This document shows positions 16,991-25,563 of a stretch of DNA of 64,000 bases, in pieces. Position 1 is the first letter of the stretch. Each line of letters opens with the position of its first letter. Below the pieces are notes generated by a model. That model saw only the letters and a program-made list of their open reading frames with translations. It was not told where the DNA came from and searched no databases. Position numbers and translations under genes: made by a program. This DNA is from Aestuariibaculum marinum (GTDB taxonomy: Bacteria; Bacteroidota; Bacteroidia; Flavobacteriales; Flavobacteriaceae): contig NZ_JACVXD010000004.1 of assembly GCF_014596975.1 (NCBI RefSeq), positions 186,001 through 250,000 on the forward strand, read 5' to 3'.

Positions 16991-17655
16991 TTTTTAGGTG
17001 CCGTTTTATAAAAGATATTTAGCGTCTTGTACGTAAGCGCTAAAAATATACTAAAAATAAAAGTAAATATCCAGGCTTCATAATGAAGCATCGGATGAAT
17101 TACTATATCTAGTATGTCCTAAAATAATTCGAATGGATTCTGAATGATTTCCCAGGAATTGTAGCGTAAAAACCGACCTAAATATATGCCGAATGCTGTT
17201 AAAAGAAAAATAGATGTTATGATGCGTCTAGATACGTTAACACTGAAATGTTGAAGGAGTATTTGTTTCATATCTTTTACAGATAGAAGAAATAGCAAAA
17301 TCCCGTTGCCAGAGAAAGAAGCTAACATTAAAACATCTAGCCATAACAATTGATAATCTCCGAATCGCAAATGTAGAAAGTCGGTAATAATATAAGGCGC
17401 ATTAGGTAAAAAGGCGAGCCAAGTGAAAAAGTATAAACCAAAGGAAACTTTGTGTTGCCTTGACCTTGTCGATAAGTAGCTAGTTAAAGCAAACGGTATA
17501 AAGGCTAAAAATAAATTCCATATTAAAAACAGATAGAAAAAAGAATGATTCAGTTTTATTCTAATCATTAATAGCAAGATGCTGAAAAGCATGGATGAAC
17601 CGATTAAAACTAAAATGTTAAATTGATTACAGATGTAGGTTTTGAAATTAGTCAT
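16987..17655 (-). pseudogene. DUF1361 membrane protein, interrupted by an in-frame TAG
   Basis: From the ATG at 17655 the reverse strand encodes MTNFKTYICNQFNI and several hydrophobic segments, including the DUF1361 hallmark WLAFLPNAPYIITDFLHL and GRFLRYNSWEI. After NPFELF there is TAG (17119-17121), but the same frame continues for 43 codons (DILDIVIHPMLHYEAWIFTF...) to a TAA at 16987. The total of about 222 residues is the expected length for the family, with a last membrane helix beyond the TAG. This is a nonsense mutation or an amber codon that is read through. The open frame also extends upstream to 17826, which may be a remnant of another gene. Confidence 0.8.
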
Positions 17656-17737
17656 GATTAAAAATATTTTATTAATGATTAACTGAATTAAAAATAGAAT
17701 GGTACCAATACTAAAAAAGGTGAAAGCTATTTTAAGG

Positions 17738-18244
17738 CTAAAATGTAAATTGTTCATAAGATGAAGTTTTATGTTGTAGATAGGATTTCGAAAAAATGAC
17801 TTCTCTGAAGTCATGAATGTTAACATGAAGTAACTTTTTATAATCGTAATGATGGAAGGAATTTGCTGTTTTGCCCAATTTGTATGATCTGTAATAATAT
17901 GGGAAGTAATCGGGTAAAATTATAATGCCTAAAATCATGGCACCGTATAAATAGAGACTTCGTTTGCCATTGCCAAAACAAAGGCACTGTAAGGCAATTT
18001 CATCTTCTACACAAGTGCCATATCCTGTTATGGTATGATAAGCATCATGGCGTTCGACTTTTGCAATTAATTCAAAATTATTTTTTTCTAAAAACAGCCC
18101 AAGATGTTTACCGATACTTTCTGAAGGGTAGGTAAGAAGGTCATGTTTGGTTATTCCCCAAGGTTTATGATGTTTAAACATGTGAGTGTATACTTTCTGA
18201 GATATATTAAACAGCCATTCTATCAATTTTTTTCTTATTTTCAT
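17738..18244 (-). CDS. COQ4-like protein
   Basis: A 168-residue protein from the ATG at 18244 (an in-frame ATG also exists at 18268). It carries the COQ4 zinc motif HDxxH-x11-E: HDAYH with the glutamate in VEDE, exactly 11 residues after the second His, and the flanking COQ4-like segments PWGITKHDLLTYPSESIGKH and GNGKRSLYL. COQ4 proteins act in ubiquinone biosynthesis in other groups, but Bacteroidota are expected to make menaquinone, so the job here is unclear. A hydrophobic segment may place it at the membrane. Its 3' end overlaps the extended DUF1361 frame. Family is well supported; role is unknown. Confidence 0.8.
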   Translation of the reverse strand: MKIRKKLIEWLFNISQKVYTHMFKHHKPWGITKHDLLTYPSESIGKHLGLFLEKNNFELIAKVERHDAYHTITGYGTCVEDEIALQCLCFGNGKRSLYLYGAMILGIIILPDYFPYYYRSYKLGKTANSFHHYDYKKLLHVNIHDFREVIFSKSYLQHKTSSYEQFTF

Positions 18245-18289
18245 TTTTAAAAGTACTTTGTGGTTCAAAGTGAATGGGTAAAAAAATAG

Positions 18290-18583
18290 TTATTGTTTGT
18301 GTATCAATTTTTCAAGAGCATCAATATGCTTTTTAAATTCAACTTCACCTAATTTGGTTGTGCTGTATCTGGTATTGGGTTTTCGGCCTATAAATTGTTT
18401 TTCTATGGTTATATATTCGGCTTTTTCAAGTGCTTTGGTATGGCTTGCCAAATTACCATCGGTAGCACCTAGCAATTCCTTTAGCGTATTGAAATCGGCA
18501 TATTCATTTACCATTAAAACAGACATGATGCCTAAGCGAATACGATGATCGAAAACTTTATTTATGTTATTAATAATACTCAT
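18290..18583 (-). CDS. Winged-helix transcriptional regulator, 97 aa
   Basis: A 97-residue protein with a winged helix-turn-helix: DHRIRLGIMSVLMVNEYADF, LKELLGATDGNLASHTKALE (recognition helix region) and the wing GRKPNTRYSTTKLGEVEF. This resembles the small MarR/ArsR-like regulators that pair with membrane proteins in Bacteroidota. It is downstream of two membrane-protein genes on the same strand (gap 32 bp to the first), so it likely controls this little operon. Signal and targets are unknown. Confidence 0.8.
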   Translation of the reverse strand: MSIINNINKVFDHRIRLGIMSVLMVNEYADFNTLKELLGATDGNLASHTKALEKAEYITIEKQFIGRKPNTRYSTTKLGEVEFKKHIDALEKLIHKQ

Positions 18584-18615
18584 AGTCTATTTTTAAAGGC
18601 AATGCTCAATGGGTG

Positions 18616-18915
18616 TTAACTTCCGGCGAATTGTGTTCCAAAAATACCAACGGCTAACTCGGCCCATATTAACAGAAAGAGCAAAAATAGTATAACTATT
18701 AGAACTATCTTAACGGATGGCTTACGGAATGTTCTAATAATTAATTCAAAGAAAAGTCCGACGGTTAATAATAAACCACCCATAACAATAAAATCGAAGA
18801 GACTCCAGTTTACTTCAGTACTAAACTGCATAGCTATAAACGGAATGATAAGTACTACCGATATAACGCCTAGGATAATATAAATTCTTCTACAATTAGT
18901 TAACATAGCGTTCAT
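18616..18915 (-). CDS. Small membrane protein, 99 aa
   Basis: Three hydrophobic segments are visible (about residues 10-30, 37-58 and 70-92), with no signal-peptidase site. I do not recognise a family. It lies between a larger membrane protein (8 bp upstream) and the winged-helix regulator, so the three genes look like one leftward unit. Possible role: a partner of the larger membrane protein or a signal for the regulator; inference only. Confidence 0.65.
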   Translation of the reverse strand: MNAMLTNCRRIYIILGVISVVLIIPFIAMQFSTEVNWSLFDFIVMGGLLLTVGLFFELIIRTFRKPSVKIVLIVILFLLFLLIWAELAVGIFGTQFAGS

Positions 18916-18923
18916 GTTTAAAG

Positions 18924-19532
18924 TTATTTTTTATCGTGTTTAAAATGCATCCAGGTACCGTAAACAATGTGCATCACTCCAAAGCCTAAAACCCAAAACC
19001 AAAAGCCGTAACCAGGCAATAGGGCTGCGATTAATCCCAGAATAATTTCAATAACTCCTAAATATCTGATATCACCAATACTGTACTTCGATGCATTTAT
19101 TAAAGCTAATCCGTAAAATATAAGCATTAGGGCCCCGGTTTGACCATATTTTTGATTTCCTAAAATAATGAGAATGTAAAGTCCTCCTGAAACTAATGGA
19201 ATTAAAAAGTTTATAAGCAGACGTTTTGATGAAGTATCCCAGATTTTTGATCCGTTTTGCTTGGCTTTTCGGGTTGTTAAAATAACAGCCGTTATGATAC
19301 TGAATAAGGCTACTAAAAATAAATCAAGTAAAATCAATTTAAAAACAGTGCCATCTAAAATTAAATACTCATGTGTGGAATTACTTACCAGCCAATAGGC
19401 ATAGGCAGCTCCTAAAAGTGCATAAATTCCTGCCATGACTCCAGATAATCCACTAAGTGAAATAAATCGAGATGATTTATTCATTAAATTTTTAATTTCA
19501 CTAATGTCTTTTAAATAGTCTTTTGGTTCCAT
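18924..19532 (-). CDS. Hypothetical membrane protein, about 202 aa
   Basis: Starting at the ATG at 19532 (MEPKDYLKDISEIKNLMNKS), the protein has a cytoplasmic N-terminal helix and about six hydrophobic segments. The open frame extends to 19646, but the extra residues look less conserved and the internal ATG fits the hydrophilic start. No family recognised. It is the first gene of a leftward set with a 99-residue membrane protein and a winged-helix regulator, which fits a membrane-sensing or self-regulated unit. Confidence 0.65.
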   Translation of the reverse strand: MEPKDYLKDISEIKNLMNKSSRFISLSGLSGVMAGIYALLGAAYAYWLVSNSTHEYLILDGTVFKLILLDLFLVALFSIITAVILTTRKAKQNGSKIWDTSSKRLLINFLIPLVSGGLYILIILGNQKYGQTGALMLIFYGLALINASKYSIGDIRYLGVIEIILGLIAALLPGYGFWFWVLGFGVMHIVYGTWMHFKHDKK

Positions 19533-19657
19533 ATTAAAGTACTTTGAATTACAAAGTAAATGAATAAATTTCAATATTTCCAAATAAAATGTAGCTAAGA
19601 TTAAAATATTTTTTTGAGGAGTTCTATTTAACTGAGGACTATTCAATATGAATTACA

Positions 19658-19684
19658 ACAAAAAAGTCCCCAAACCGGGGACTT
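19658..19684 (-). terminator. Intrinsic terminator downstream of the beta-barrel protein
   Basis: An 8-bp GC-rich stem (19664-19671 AAGTCCCC with 19677-19684 GGGGACTT), 5-nt loop, followed on the reverse strand by a T-run. It lies 27 bp past the stop of the gene at 19711-20574. Confidence 0.85.
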
Positions 19685-19710
19685 CAATTGTATTTATGTT
19701 ACTAAGAAAA

Positions 19711-20574
19711 TTAGATTCTAAACATACCTCCAATAGAAATGACATTTTGAATAAACATAAAGTGTTGCGAAGCACTTTCGGCAGTATTACTCGTCGTTCT
19801 AATATCTGGCATGTTAATATAACCACCTCTTAAATCTGTTTGAATAAAGAAGTGTTTGAAGAACAATAAATTTAAACCAGCAGTAGCTGAAATTCCGTAA
19901 CCTGACAAGTGAAATTCATCGTAACGTTCTTTTTGTAGTAAGGTCGTGTTGGTTTTAGGAACTAAAGCTCCACCACCGATACCTTCCGTTATATTGATTT
20001 GAAATTTATCTGTGTTATTAATTCCGAAAATAGAGGATAAATCATCAAAGCGCGCAATTTCGACATAGACATAATTTAAACCGTTTGTGTGTTCAAATTT
20101 TAAAAACTCCTCCGATACTAAAAAGGCATCGTTGTTATACGTACCGTTATATATAGAACCAGCTTCACTTTCCGGTAAATCGATATACCCATTTAAACGT
20201 CGTGATTCATTTCTGTCCATAACGTATTTCATATGGTCGATACCTAATGAAATGGTGTATTTATCTGAAATAAAATATCCCACTTTTACATTGGTTTGCG
20301 GAATAGTAATACGGGTTGGGTTGATATAATCGATATGCCAGCCTTTGGGTTTGTCGTGAGCCGTTGCATTTTTTATTGTAAAATGATAATCTTCACCTTT
20401 AAAAGTAATGTCAGATTTTGAATATCGTTCGCGGTTACCTCCCCAACTAATAAAGAATTTTCCTTTATTATTAGTAGTATATTTGGTGGAAATATGTTCC
20501 TGGGCAATTATTGTGAAACTCGACAATAAAAAAGCTAAACCTAATAGAATAGGTTTTATAGCGCGTTTTGTCAT
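19711..20574 (-). CDS. Secreted outer-membrane-type hypothetical protein
   Basis: 287 residues with a clear signal peptide (about 1-25, MTKRAIKPILLGLAFLLSSF, cleavage near IIAQ). The mature part is rich in aromatic, alternating-polarity stretches (YTISLGIDHMKYVM, YVEIARFDD, FFIQTDLRGGYINM) and ends in Phe-Arg-Ile, consistent with a small outer-membrane beta-barrel. No specific family recognised. It lies 13 bp after the kdsA stop on the same strand, so it is probably cotranscribed with that lipopolysaccharide-synthesis gene; a role at the outer membrane fits, but this is inference. Confidence 0.7.
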   Translation of the reverse strand: MTKRAIKPILLGLAFLLSSFTIIAQEHISTKYTTNNKGKFFISWGGNRERYSKSDITFKGEDYHFTIKNATAHDKPKGWHIDYINPTRITIPQTNVKVGYFISDKYTISLGIDHMKYVMDRNESRRLNGYIDLPESEAGSIYNGTYNNDAFLVSEEFLKFEHTNGLNYVYVEIARFDDLSSIFGINNTDKFQINITEGIGGGALVPKTNTTLLQKERYDEFHLSGYGISATAGLNLLFFKHFFIQTDLRGGYINMPDIRTTSNTAESASQHFMFIQNVISIGGMFRI

Positions 20575-20587
20575 TAATGACGTTTAT

Positions 20588-21406
20588 TTATAGATTATTA
20601 ACAGTTTTTCTGATGGCAACTAAGTTGCTAAGAAGTTTTTCAAGATTATCTAAGTGAAGCATGTTGGCGCCATCACTTTTAGCTTTGGCAGGGTCGAAAT
20701 GAGTTTCAATAAATAAACCATCAACATTGTTAACCACACCAGCTCTGGCAACGGTTTCAATCATATCAGGCCTTCCTCCAGTTACACCACTTGTTTGATT
20801 GGGTTGTTGCAAACTGTGTGTAACGTCTAAAACCGTTGGAGCAAATCCTCTCATGGTTGGAATACCACGGAAATCTACAATCATATCCTGATATCCAAAC
20901 ATAGTGCCTCTGTCTGTTATCCAGGCTTTGTTGTTTCCGGAATCCTTAACTTTTTGTACAGCGTGTTTCATCGCCTCAGGACTCATAAATTGTCCTTTTT
21001 TAAGGTTAACGACTTTACCTGTTTTTGCAGCAGCAACCACTAAATCGGTTTGTCGCACTAAGAACGCTGGAATTTGTAACACATCAACGTATTGCGCTGC
21101 TAATCCGGCGTCTGAAACTTCGTGAATATCTGTTACTGTAGGTACATCAAAAGTTTGGGATACTTTTTGAAGAATTTTTAATGCTTTTTCATCTCCAATA
21201 CCCGTAAAGCTGTCAACTCGACTACGATTAGCTTTTTTAAAACTTCCTTTAAATACATAGGGAATTTCTAATTTGTCGGTAATCGATACTACTTTTTCGG
21301 CAATACGCAAGGCCATATCTTCTCCTTCAATGGCGCATGGTCCACAAAGCAGGAAGAAATTATTAGCATTTACATGTTTTATTTTAGGGATCTCTTGAAG
21401 ATTCAT
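20588..21406 (-). CDS. kdsA: 3-deoxy-8-phosphooctulonate synthase
   Basis: A 272-residue TIM-barrel aldol synthase. Motifs: LLCGPCAIEGEDMALRIAEK, FKGSFKKANRSR, TDIHE and TDRGTMFGYQDMIVDFRG, matching KdsA. It condenses phosphoenolpyruvate with arabinose-5-phosphate to make KDO-8-phosphate for the lipid A-core of LPS. Length is the usual for KdsA. The coding frame starts at 21406. A -7 box TATCTTTG lies 29 bp upstream. The next gene downstream is a putative outer-membrane barrel. Cytoplasmic enzyme; KdsA rather than DAHP synthase is supported by the motif set and length. Confidence 0.93.
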   Translation of the reverse strand: MNLQEIPKIKHVNANNFFLLCGPCAIEGEDMALRIAEKVVSITDKLEIPYVFKGSFKKANRSRVDSFTGIGDEKALKILQKVSQTFDVPTVTDIHEVSDAGLAAQYVDVLQIPAFLVRQTDLVVAAAKTGKVVNLKKGQFMSPEAMKHAVQKVKDSGNNKAWITDRGTMFGYQDMIVDFRGIPTMRGFAPTVLDVTHSLQQPNQTSGVTGGRPDMIETVARAGVVNNVDGLFIETHFDPAKAKSDGANMLHLDNLEKLLSNLVAIRKTVNNL

Positions 21407-21434
21407 CTGCTTAAATTTTCATAAAATTAAGCGA

Positions 21435-21442
21435 CAAAGATA
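21435..21442 (-). promoter_or_regulatory. Putative -7 promoter element for kdsA
   Basis: Reverse-strand TATCTTTG is an exact TAnnTTTG match, 28 bp upstream of the kdsA start. A -33 box is not clear, so only the -7 part is supported. Confidence 0.5.
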
Positions 21443-21449
21443 GTCATTT

Positions 21450-21809
21450 TTAGAACGCTCTATTTAAACTATTTCTAATAATCCATAGGGCCATTAATAG
21501 ATTGCATACTATAAATATGGCACCGTTAAAAATGAAATTTTGTGAATCTTGAAAATACCCGGATATACCTGATATGTTTAATAAGTAGCCAACAATTAAA
21601 TAAGAAGACAGACAAACAAAGGTAATGCCAAGTGTAAAGTTTAAGCTTTTGTTAGGTTTTATAAGTTGCCATAAAAATGGAATGCCTAAAAGTAAAATAG
21701 GGTAAGCGCTTAGGCCTTCGGTTCTGTTAATTAGTGTAAACCAGTACGCCGAAGCTGTAATAAAATAAAGATAAGGTATAAACTTAGAATATTTATTTAA
21801 CGTTTTCAT
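21450..21809 (-). CDS. Hypothetical membrane protein, 119 aa
   Basis: From the ATG at 21809 (MKTLNKYSKFIPYLYFITAS) the chain shows four hydrophobic segments and ends in a positive tail. The frame is open to 21884, but that extension is polar and lacks a good start context. No recognised family. The gene is upstream of kdsA on the same strand, separated by a kdsA promoter candidate, and divergent from typA. Probably an inner-membrane protein of unknown role. Confidence 0.6.
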   Translation of the reverse strand: MKTLNKYSKFIPYLYFITASAYWFTLINRTEGLSAYPILLLGIPFLWQLIKPNKSLNFTLGITFVCLSSYLIVGYLLNISGISGYFQDSQNFIFNGAIFIVCNLLMALWIIRNSLNRAF

Positions 21810-21965
21810 TTTTCGAGAGATATTAATTGTAATCTGTATAACGTTATACGAGAGGTTTTCGTGTTTTGGATTGCTAATATACAATGAGTTAGCGTTAAAA
21901 TGACGTTAAAATTAATTCAAATCTTAAATGTAACATTTTATTAACTAAATCAAAAAAATATGACG

Positions 21966-21973
21966 TACCTTTG
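21966..21973 (+). promoter_or_regulatory. -7 promoter element for typA
   Basis: TACCTTTG is an exact TAnnTTTG match, 23 bp upstream of the typA ATG at 21997. The upstream -33 region has only a T-rich partial match (ATTTTATT). Confidence 0.6.
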
Positions 21974-21996
21974 CAGACTTAAAATCAGGCACTACT

Positions 21997-23796
21997 ATGG
22001 CTAATATTAAAAACATTGCAATTATTGCACACGTTGACCACGGAAAGACAACTTTGGTTGATAAAATTATGTATCACTGTCAGTTATTCAGAGAGAATGA
22101 GAATACAGGTGATTTAATTCTTGATAATAACGATTTAGAGCGTGAAAGAGGTATTACTATTACTTCTAAAAACGTTTCGGTAATATATAAAGACACAAAA
22201 ATCAATATTATTGATACGCCTGGTCACGCCGATTTTGGTGGAGAAGTAGAGCGTGTACTTAATATGGCTGATGGTGTGTTACTATTAGTTGATGCTTTCG
22301 AGGGACCAATGCCACAAACGCGTTTCGTGCTTCAAAAAGCAATCGATTTAGGTTTAAAACCTTGTGTGGTTGTTAATAAAGTAGACAAAGAAAACTGTAC
22401 GCCTGATGAAGTTCATGAGAAAGTATTCGATTTAATGTTCGAATTAGGAGCAGAAGAGTGGCAGTTAGATTTCCCAACCGTTTATGGTTCGGCGAAAAAC
22501 AACTGGATGAGTGAAGATTGGACGAAGCAAACCGAAAATATCGAGCCATTATTAGATATGGTTATTGAGCATATTCCTGAACCAAAAATTGAAGAAGGAA
22601 CAACGCAAATGTTAATCACGTCCTTGGATTACTCGTCGTTTACAGGTCGTATTGCTATCGGTCGTTTGACACGTGGAGAGCTTAAAGTAGGACAAAACAT
22701 CTCGTTAGTAAAGCGTGATGGAAAAGTGGTTAAGAATAAAATTAAAGAACTTCATATTTTCGAAGGTGTAGGCCGTAAGAAAGTAGATGAAGTTCAAGCT
22801 GGAGATATCTGTGCTGTTGTAGGTCTTGAAGGTTTTGAAATTGGTGATACTATTGCCGATTTTGAAAATCCTGAAGGGTTAAAAACCATCGCTATCGATG
22901 AGCCTACAATGAGTATGTTATTTACCATTAACGATTCGCCTTTCTTTGGTAAGGATGGTAAATTCGTAACATCGCGTCACATTAAAGAGCGTTTAACAAA
23001 GGAGCTAGAGAAAAACTTAGCTTTACGTGTGAACGAAACAGACAGTGCCGATAAATTTATGGTTTTCGGTCGTGGTGTTCTTCATTTATCGGTTTTAATT
23101 GAAACGATGCGTCGTGAAGGTTACGAGCTTCAAATTGGTCAGCCACAAGTTATCATCAAAGAAATTGATGGTGTGAAATGTGAGCCAGTAGAGGAAATGA
23201 CTATCGATTTACCAGAAACCGTTTCAGGAAAAGCTGTAGAAATGGTAACCTTGCGTAAAGGTGAAATGTTAAGCATGGAGGCTAAAGGAGACCGTATGGT
23301 TTGTGAATTTATTATTCCGTCGCGTGGTATTATCGGATTAAGAAACCAGTTATTAACAGCAACTGCCGGTGAAGCGATTATGGCACACCGTTTTAAAGAG
23401 TATCAACCATTAAAGGGAGGTATTCCTGAGCGTTTAAATGGGTCTTTAGTTTCTATGGAAAAAGGAACTGCAATTCCATATTCTATTGATAAATTACAGG
23501 AAAGAGGTAAGTTCTTTATCGATCCGGGAGAAGAGATTTATGAAGGTCAGGTAATTGGTGAAAATTCTCGTGGTGATGATATGACGGTTAACGTAACGAA
23601 AACTAAAAAGTTAAGTAACGTGCGTTCTGCCGGAGCTGATGATAAGGCTAAAATTGTACCTGCAATTAAGTTTAGCTTAGAAGAAGCTTTAGAGTATATT
23701 CAAAAAGATGAGTACGTTGAGGTTACACCAAACCATTTACGTATCCGTAAAATCTTTTTAACTGAAGTTGAGCGTAAGCGCAATAAAACGGTTTAA
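21997..23796 (+). CDS. typA: Ribosome-associated GTPase TypA/BipA
   Basis: A 599-residue translational GTPase. The G motifs are visible: G1 [10 protein letters not shown] (11-20), switch [12 protein letters not shown]3 [12 protein letters not shown]4 NKVDKENC. Later domains (EF-G-like III and V, and the TypA C-terminal domain) continue to residue about 595. BipA binds the 70S ribosome near EF-G's site and helps growth under stress and low temperature. Single gene with its own promoter and a strong terminator at 23816. Length matches the family. The C-terminus keeps the VEVTP and RKIFLTE motifs. Confidence 0.96.
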   Translation: MANIKNIAIIAHVDHGKTTLVDKIMYHCQLFRENENTGDLILDNNDLERERGITITSKNVSVIYKDTKINIIDTPGHADFGGEVERVLNMADGVLLLVDAFEGPMPQTRFVLQKAIDLGLKPCVVVNKVDKENCTPDEVHEKVFDLMFELGAEEWQLDFPTVYGSAKNNWMSEDWTKQTENIEPLLDMVIEHIPEPKIEEGTTQMLITSLDYSSFTGRIAIGRLTRGELKVGQNISLVKRDGKVVKNKIKELHIFEGVGRKKVDEVQAGDICAVVGLEGFEIGDTIADFENPEGLKTIAIDEPTMSMLFTINDSPFFGKDGKFVTSRHIKERLTKELEKNLALRVNETDSADKFMVFGRGVLHLSVLIETMRREGYELQIGQPQVIIKEIDGVKCEPVEEMTIDLPETVSGKAVEMVTLRKGEMLSMEAKGDRMVCEFIIPSRGIIGLRNQLLTATAGEAIMAHRFKEYQPLKGGIPERLNGSLVSMEKGTAIPYSIDKLQERGKFFIDPGEEIYEGQVIGENSRGDDMTVNVTKTKKLSNVRSAGADDKAKIVPAIKFSLEEALEYIQKDEYVEVTPNHLRIRKIFLTEVERKRNKTV

Positions 23797-23815
23797 AAAC
23801 TAAAATATATTTTTT

Positions 23816-23853
23816 AAAAAGAGGAATGCTAGATTAGTATTCCTCTTTTTTTA
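23816..23853 (+). terminator. Intrinsic terminator of typA
   Basis: A 12-bp stem (23816-23827 with 23839-23850; AAAAAGAGGAAT/ATTCCTCTTTTT), 11-nt loop and following T-run, 19 bp after the typA stop. Confidence 0.9.
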
Positions 23854-23939
23854 TTATTCATAGTAGTTTAAGCAAGGATAAGATTGTTGAATTAAAAATC
23901 TTAAATTGCATAAGGATATTTTTAACAGATAAAAAAAAT

Positions 23940-24167
23940 ATGGATTTTCTAGGAGTTTCTTTTACAGAATGGATTGGTTATGCTGCTATGGCTATGTTGT
24001 TGCTATCGTTTACTATGAAGGCAGTTACAAAACTTAGAATTGTAAACTCAATTGGTTGTTTGCTGTTTGTTATTTATGGATTCATGCTAGACCCGATAGC
24101 GAAGCCCATTATTATTACCAATGGAGCAATTCTTTGTGTGAATTTATACTACCTTTTAAAAAAGTAA
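23940..24167 (+). CDS. YgjV-like small inner-membrane protein
   Basis: A 75-residue protein with three hydrophobic segments: GYAAMAMLLLSFTM, SIGCLLFVIYGFML and PIIITNGAILCVNLYYLL. The pattern and the SIGCLLFVIYG motif resemble the YgjV/SemiSWEET-like small transporter group (Imp-YgjV). Function in this organism is unknown. It stands alone between typA's terminator and the polysaccharide locus. Confident as a real gene; the family match is moderate. Confidence 0.65.
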   Translation: MDFLGVSFTEWIGYAAMAMLLLSFTMKAVTKLRIVNSIGCLLFVIYGFMLDPIAKPIIITNGAILCVNLYYLLKK

Positions 24168-24252
24168 AACGATTGTTTGTAGTTGAGCTAGAGTGTTTGT
24201 ACATTTAAATTCAATTGCTACATTAACAAACGACTTAATTTATTTCGATTAA

Positions 24253-25563
24253 TTGAAAAAATTAATAGATTACATAAATGATAACGTTTTAATTAAGGTT
24301 ACTTCGTTACAGACAACATCAGTTGTTACCCGACTGATAGCAGGTATACTAACATCAAAGGCTATTGCGGTATTTATTGGTCCGGTGGGTTTGGCGCTTA
24401 TTGGAAATCTTCAAAATTTTGTTAGCGCTTTTCAAACCATTTCTATCACTGGTTTGTACAATGGAACAGTTAAATATATATCGGAATTAAAAGAAAGTGT
24501 TACTGAATTAAGTAAAGTAATCTCAACTGTGTTTTATGTCGGTTTTATATCGACAATGCTAGCTTCGTTTTTTTGTTATTTTAATGCCGATTTAATTAAT
24601 GATCTCATTTTTCCGTCTTATAACAATTATGCCTTTGTTATAAAAGTATTTGCTTTTGTTTTGCCATTTTATGCTCTGAATATGTTTTCATTTTCAATAA
24701 TGAATGGTTTTTCGAAGTATAAAATCCTGATTGTAATAAATATTATTGGTCAGATCTTAAGCATGTCTGTAGCGTTGTTATTGATTTATCAAAATGCAAT
24801 TAAAGGCGCATTGATTTCTGTGGCTATTGCTGAATCTTTGATCTTTTTAATAACTCTTGTTGGAATTATTAACAGAAGAAGTTTGATTCCGCTTATAAAA
24901 GTTAAAAGTGTCAGTTTTAATTTTTTAAAACAAATGAGCTCTCATGCTTTAATGGCATTATTTTCTGCGGTGTTATTGCCTTTGGTCGCTATTGCTATTC
25001 GTATGTATATTGTTGAACATGTTGGTTATAAAGATGCAGGTTTTTGGGAAGCTATGACGAGAATATCAAAGTACTATTTAATGATGGTAACTTCATTGAT
25101 GGCGCTTTATATTTTACCACGGTTTTCAGAAATTGATGATGTTAAAGAATTTCGAAAGGAAGTTTTCGGATTTTATAAAATTATAATTCCGATTTTAATT
25201 GTGGGATTTATTTTTATTTACTTACTGAAAGGAGTTATTATAGATGTAGTATTAACAGATGAATTTCGTCCTGTAGAGAATTTATTTTTGTGGCAGTTAT
25301 TAGGAGATTTTTTAAAAGTTTTGTCAGCTGTAATAGCCTACCAGTTTCTGGCTAAAAAAATGTTTTGGCATTATATTTTAACAGAGGCATTTTTAGTAAT
25401 AGCACTATATATAACCAGTATTTATTTTATCGATTTATTTGATAGTGTTGTTGGAGCAGTAGTAGCTCATTTTGTAACCTACATCATGTACTATGGTATT
25501 ATTCTACTTATTTTTGGGAGTGCGTTGTTTGGGGTTGATGGTGAAAATGAAAAACAAATTTAA
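24253..25563 (+). CDS. Polysaccharide flippase (Wzx/MATE-like) 1
   Basis: A 436-residue protein starting with TTG (24253). About 12-14 hydrophobic segments and the pattern VVTRLIAGILTSKAIAVFIG then LALIGNLQNFVSAFQ resemble Wzx O-antigen/lipid-linked glycan flippases (MOP superfamily). It would carry undecaprenyl-linked sugars across the inner membrane. Its stop is immediately followed by the TTG of a second, similar flippase, so the two are a tandem pair. Downstream are glycosyltransferases and a phosphoethanolamine-transferase-like enzyme. Start is inferred because no ATG is closer. Confidence 0.85.
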   Translation: MKKLIDYINDNVLIKVTSLQTTSVVTRLIAGILTSKAIAVFIGPVGLALIGNLQNFVSAFQTISITGLYNGTVKYISELKESVTELSKVISTVFYVGFISTMLASFFCYFNADLINDLIFPSYNNYAFVIKVFAFVLPFYALNMFSFSIMNGFSKYKILIVINIIGQILSMSVALLLIYQNAIKGALISVAIAESLIFLITLVGIINRRSLIPLIKVKSVSFNFLKQMSSHALMALFSAVLLPLVAIAIRMYIVEHVGYKDAGFWEAMTRISKYYLMMVTSLMALYILPRFSEIDDVKEFRKEVFGFYKIIIPILIVGFIFIYLLKGVIIDVVLTDEFRPVENLFLWQLLGDFLKVLSAVIAYQFLAKKMFWHYILTEAFLVIALYITSIYFIDLFDSVVGAVVAHFVTYIMYYGIILLIFGSALFGVDGENEKQI

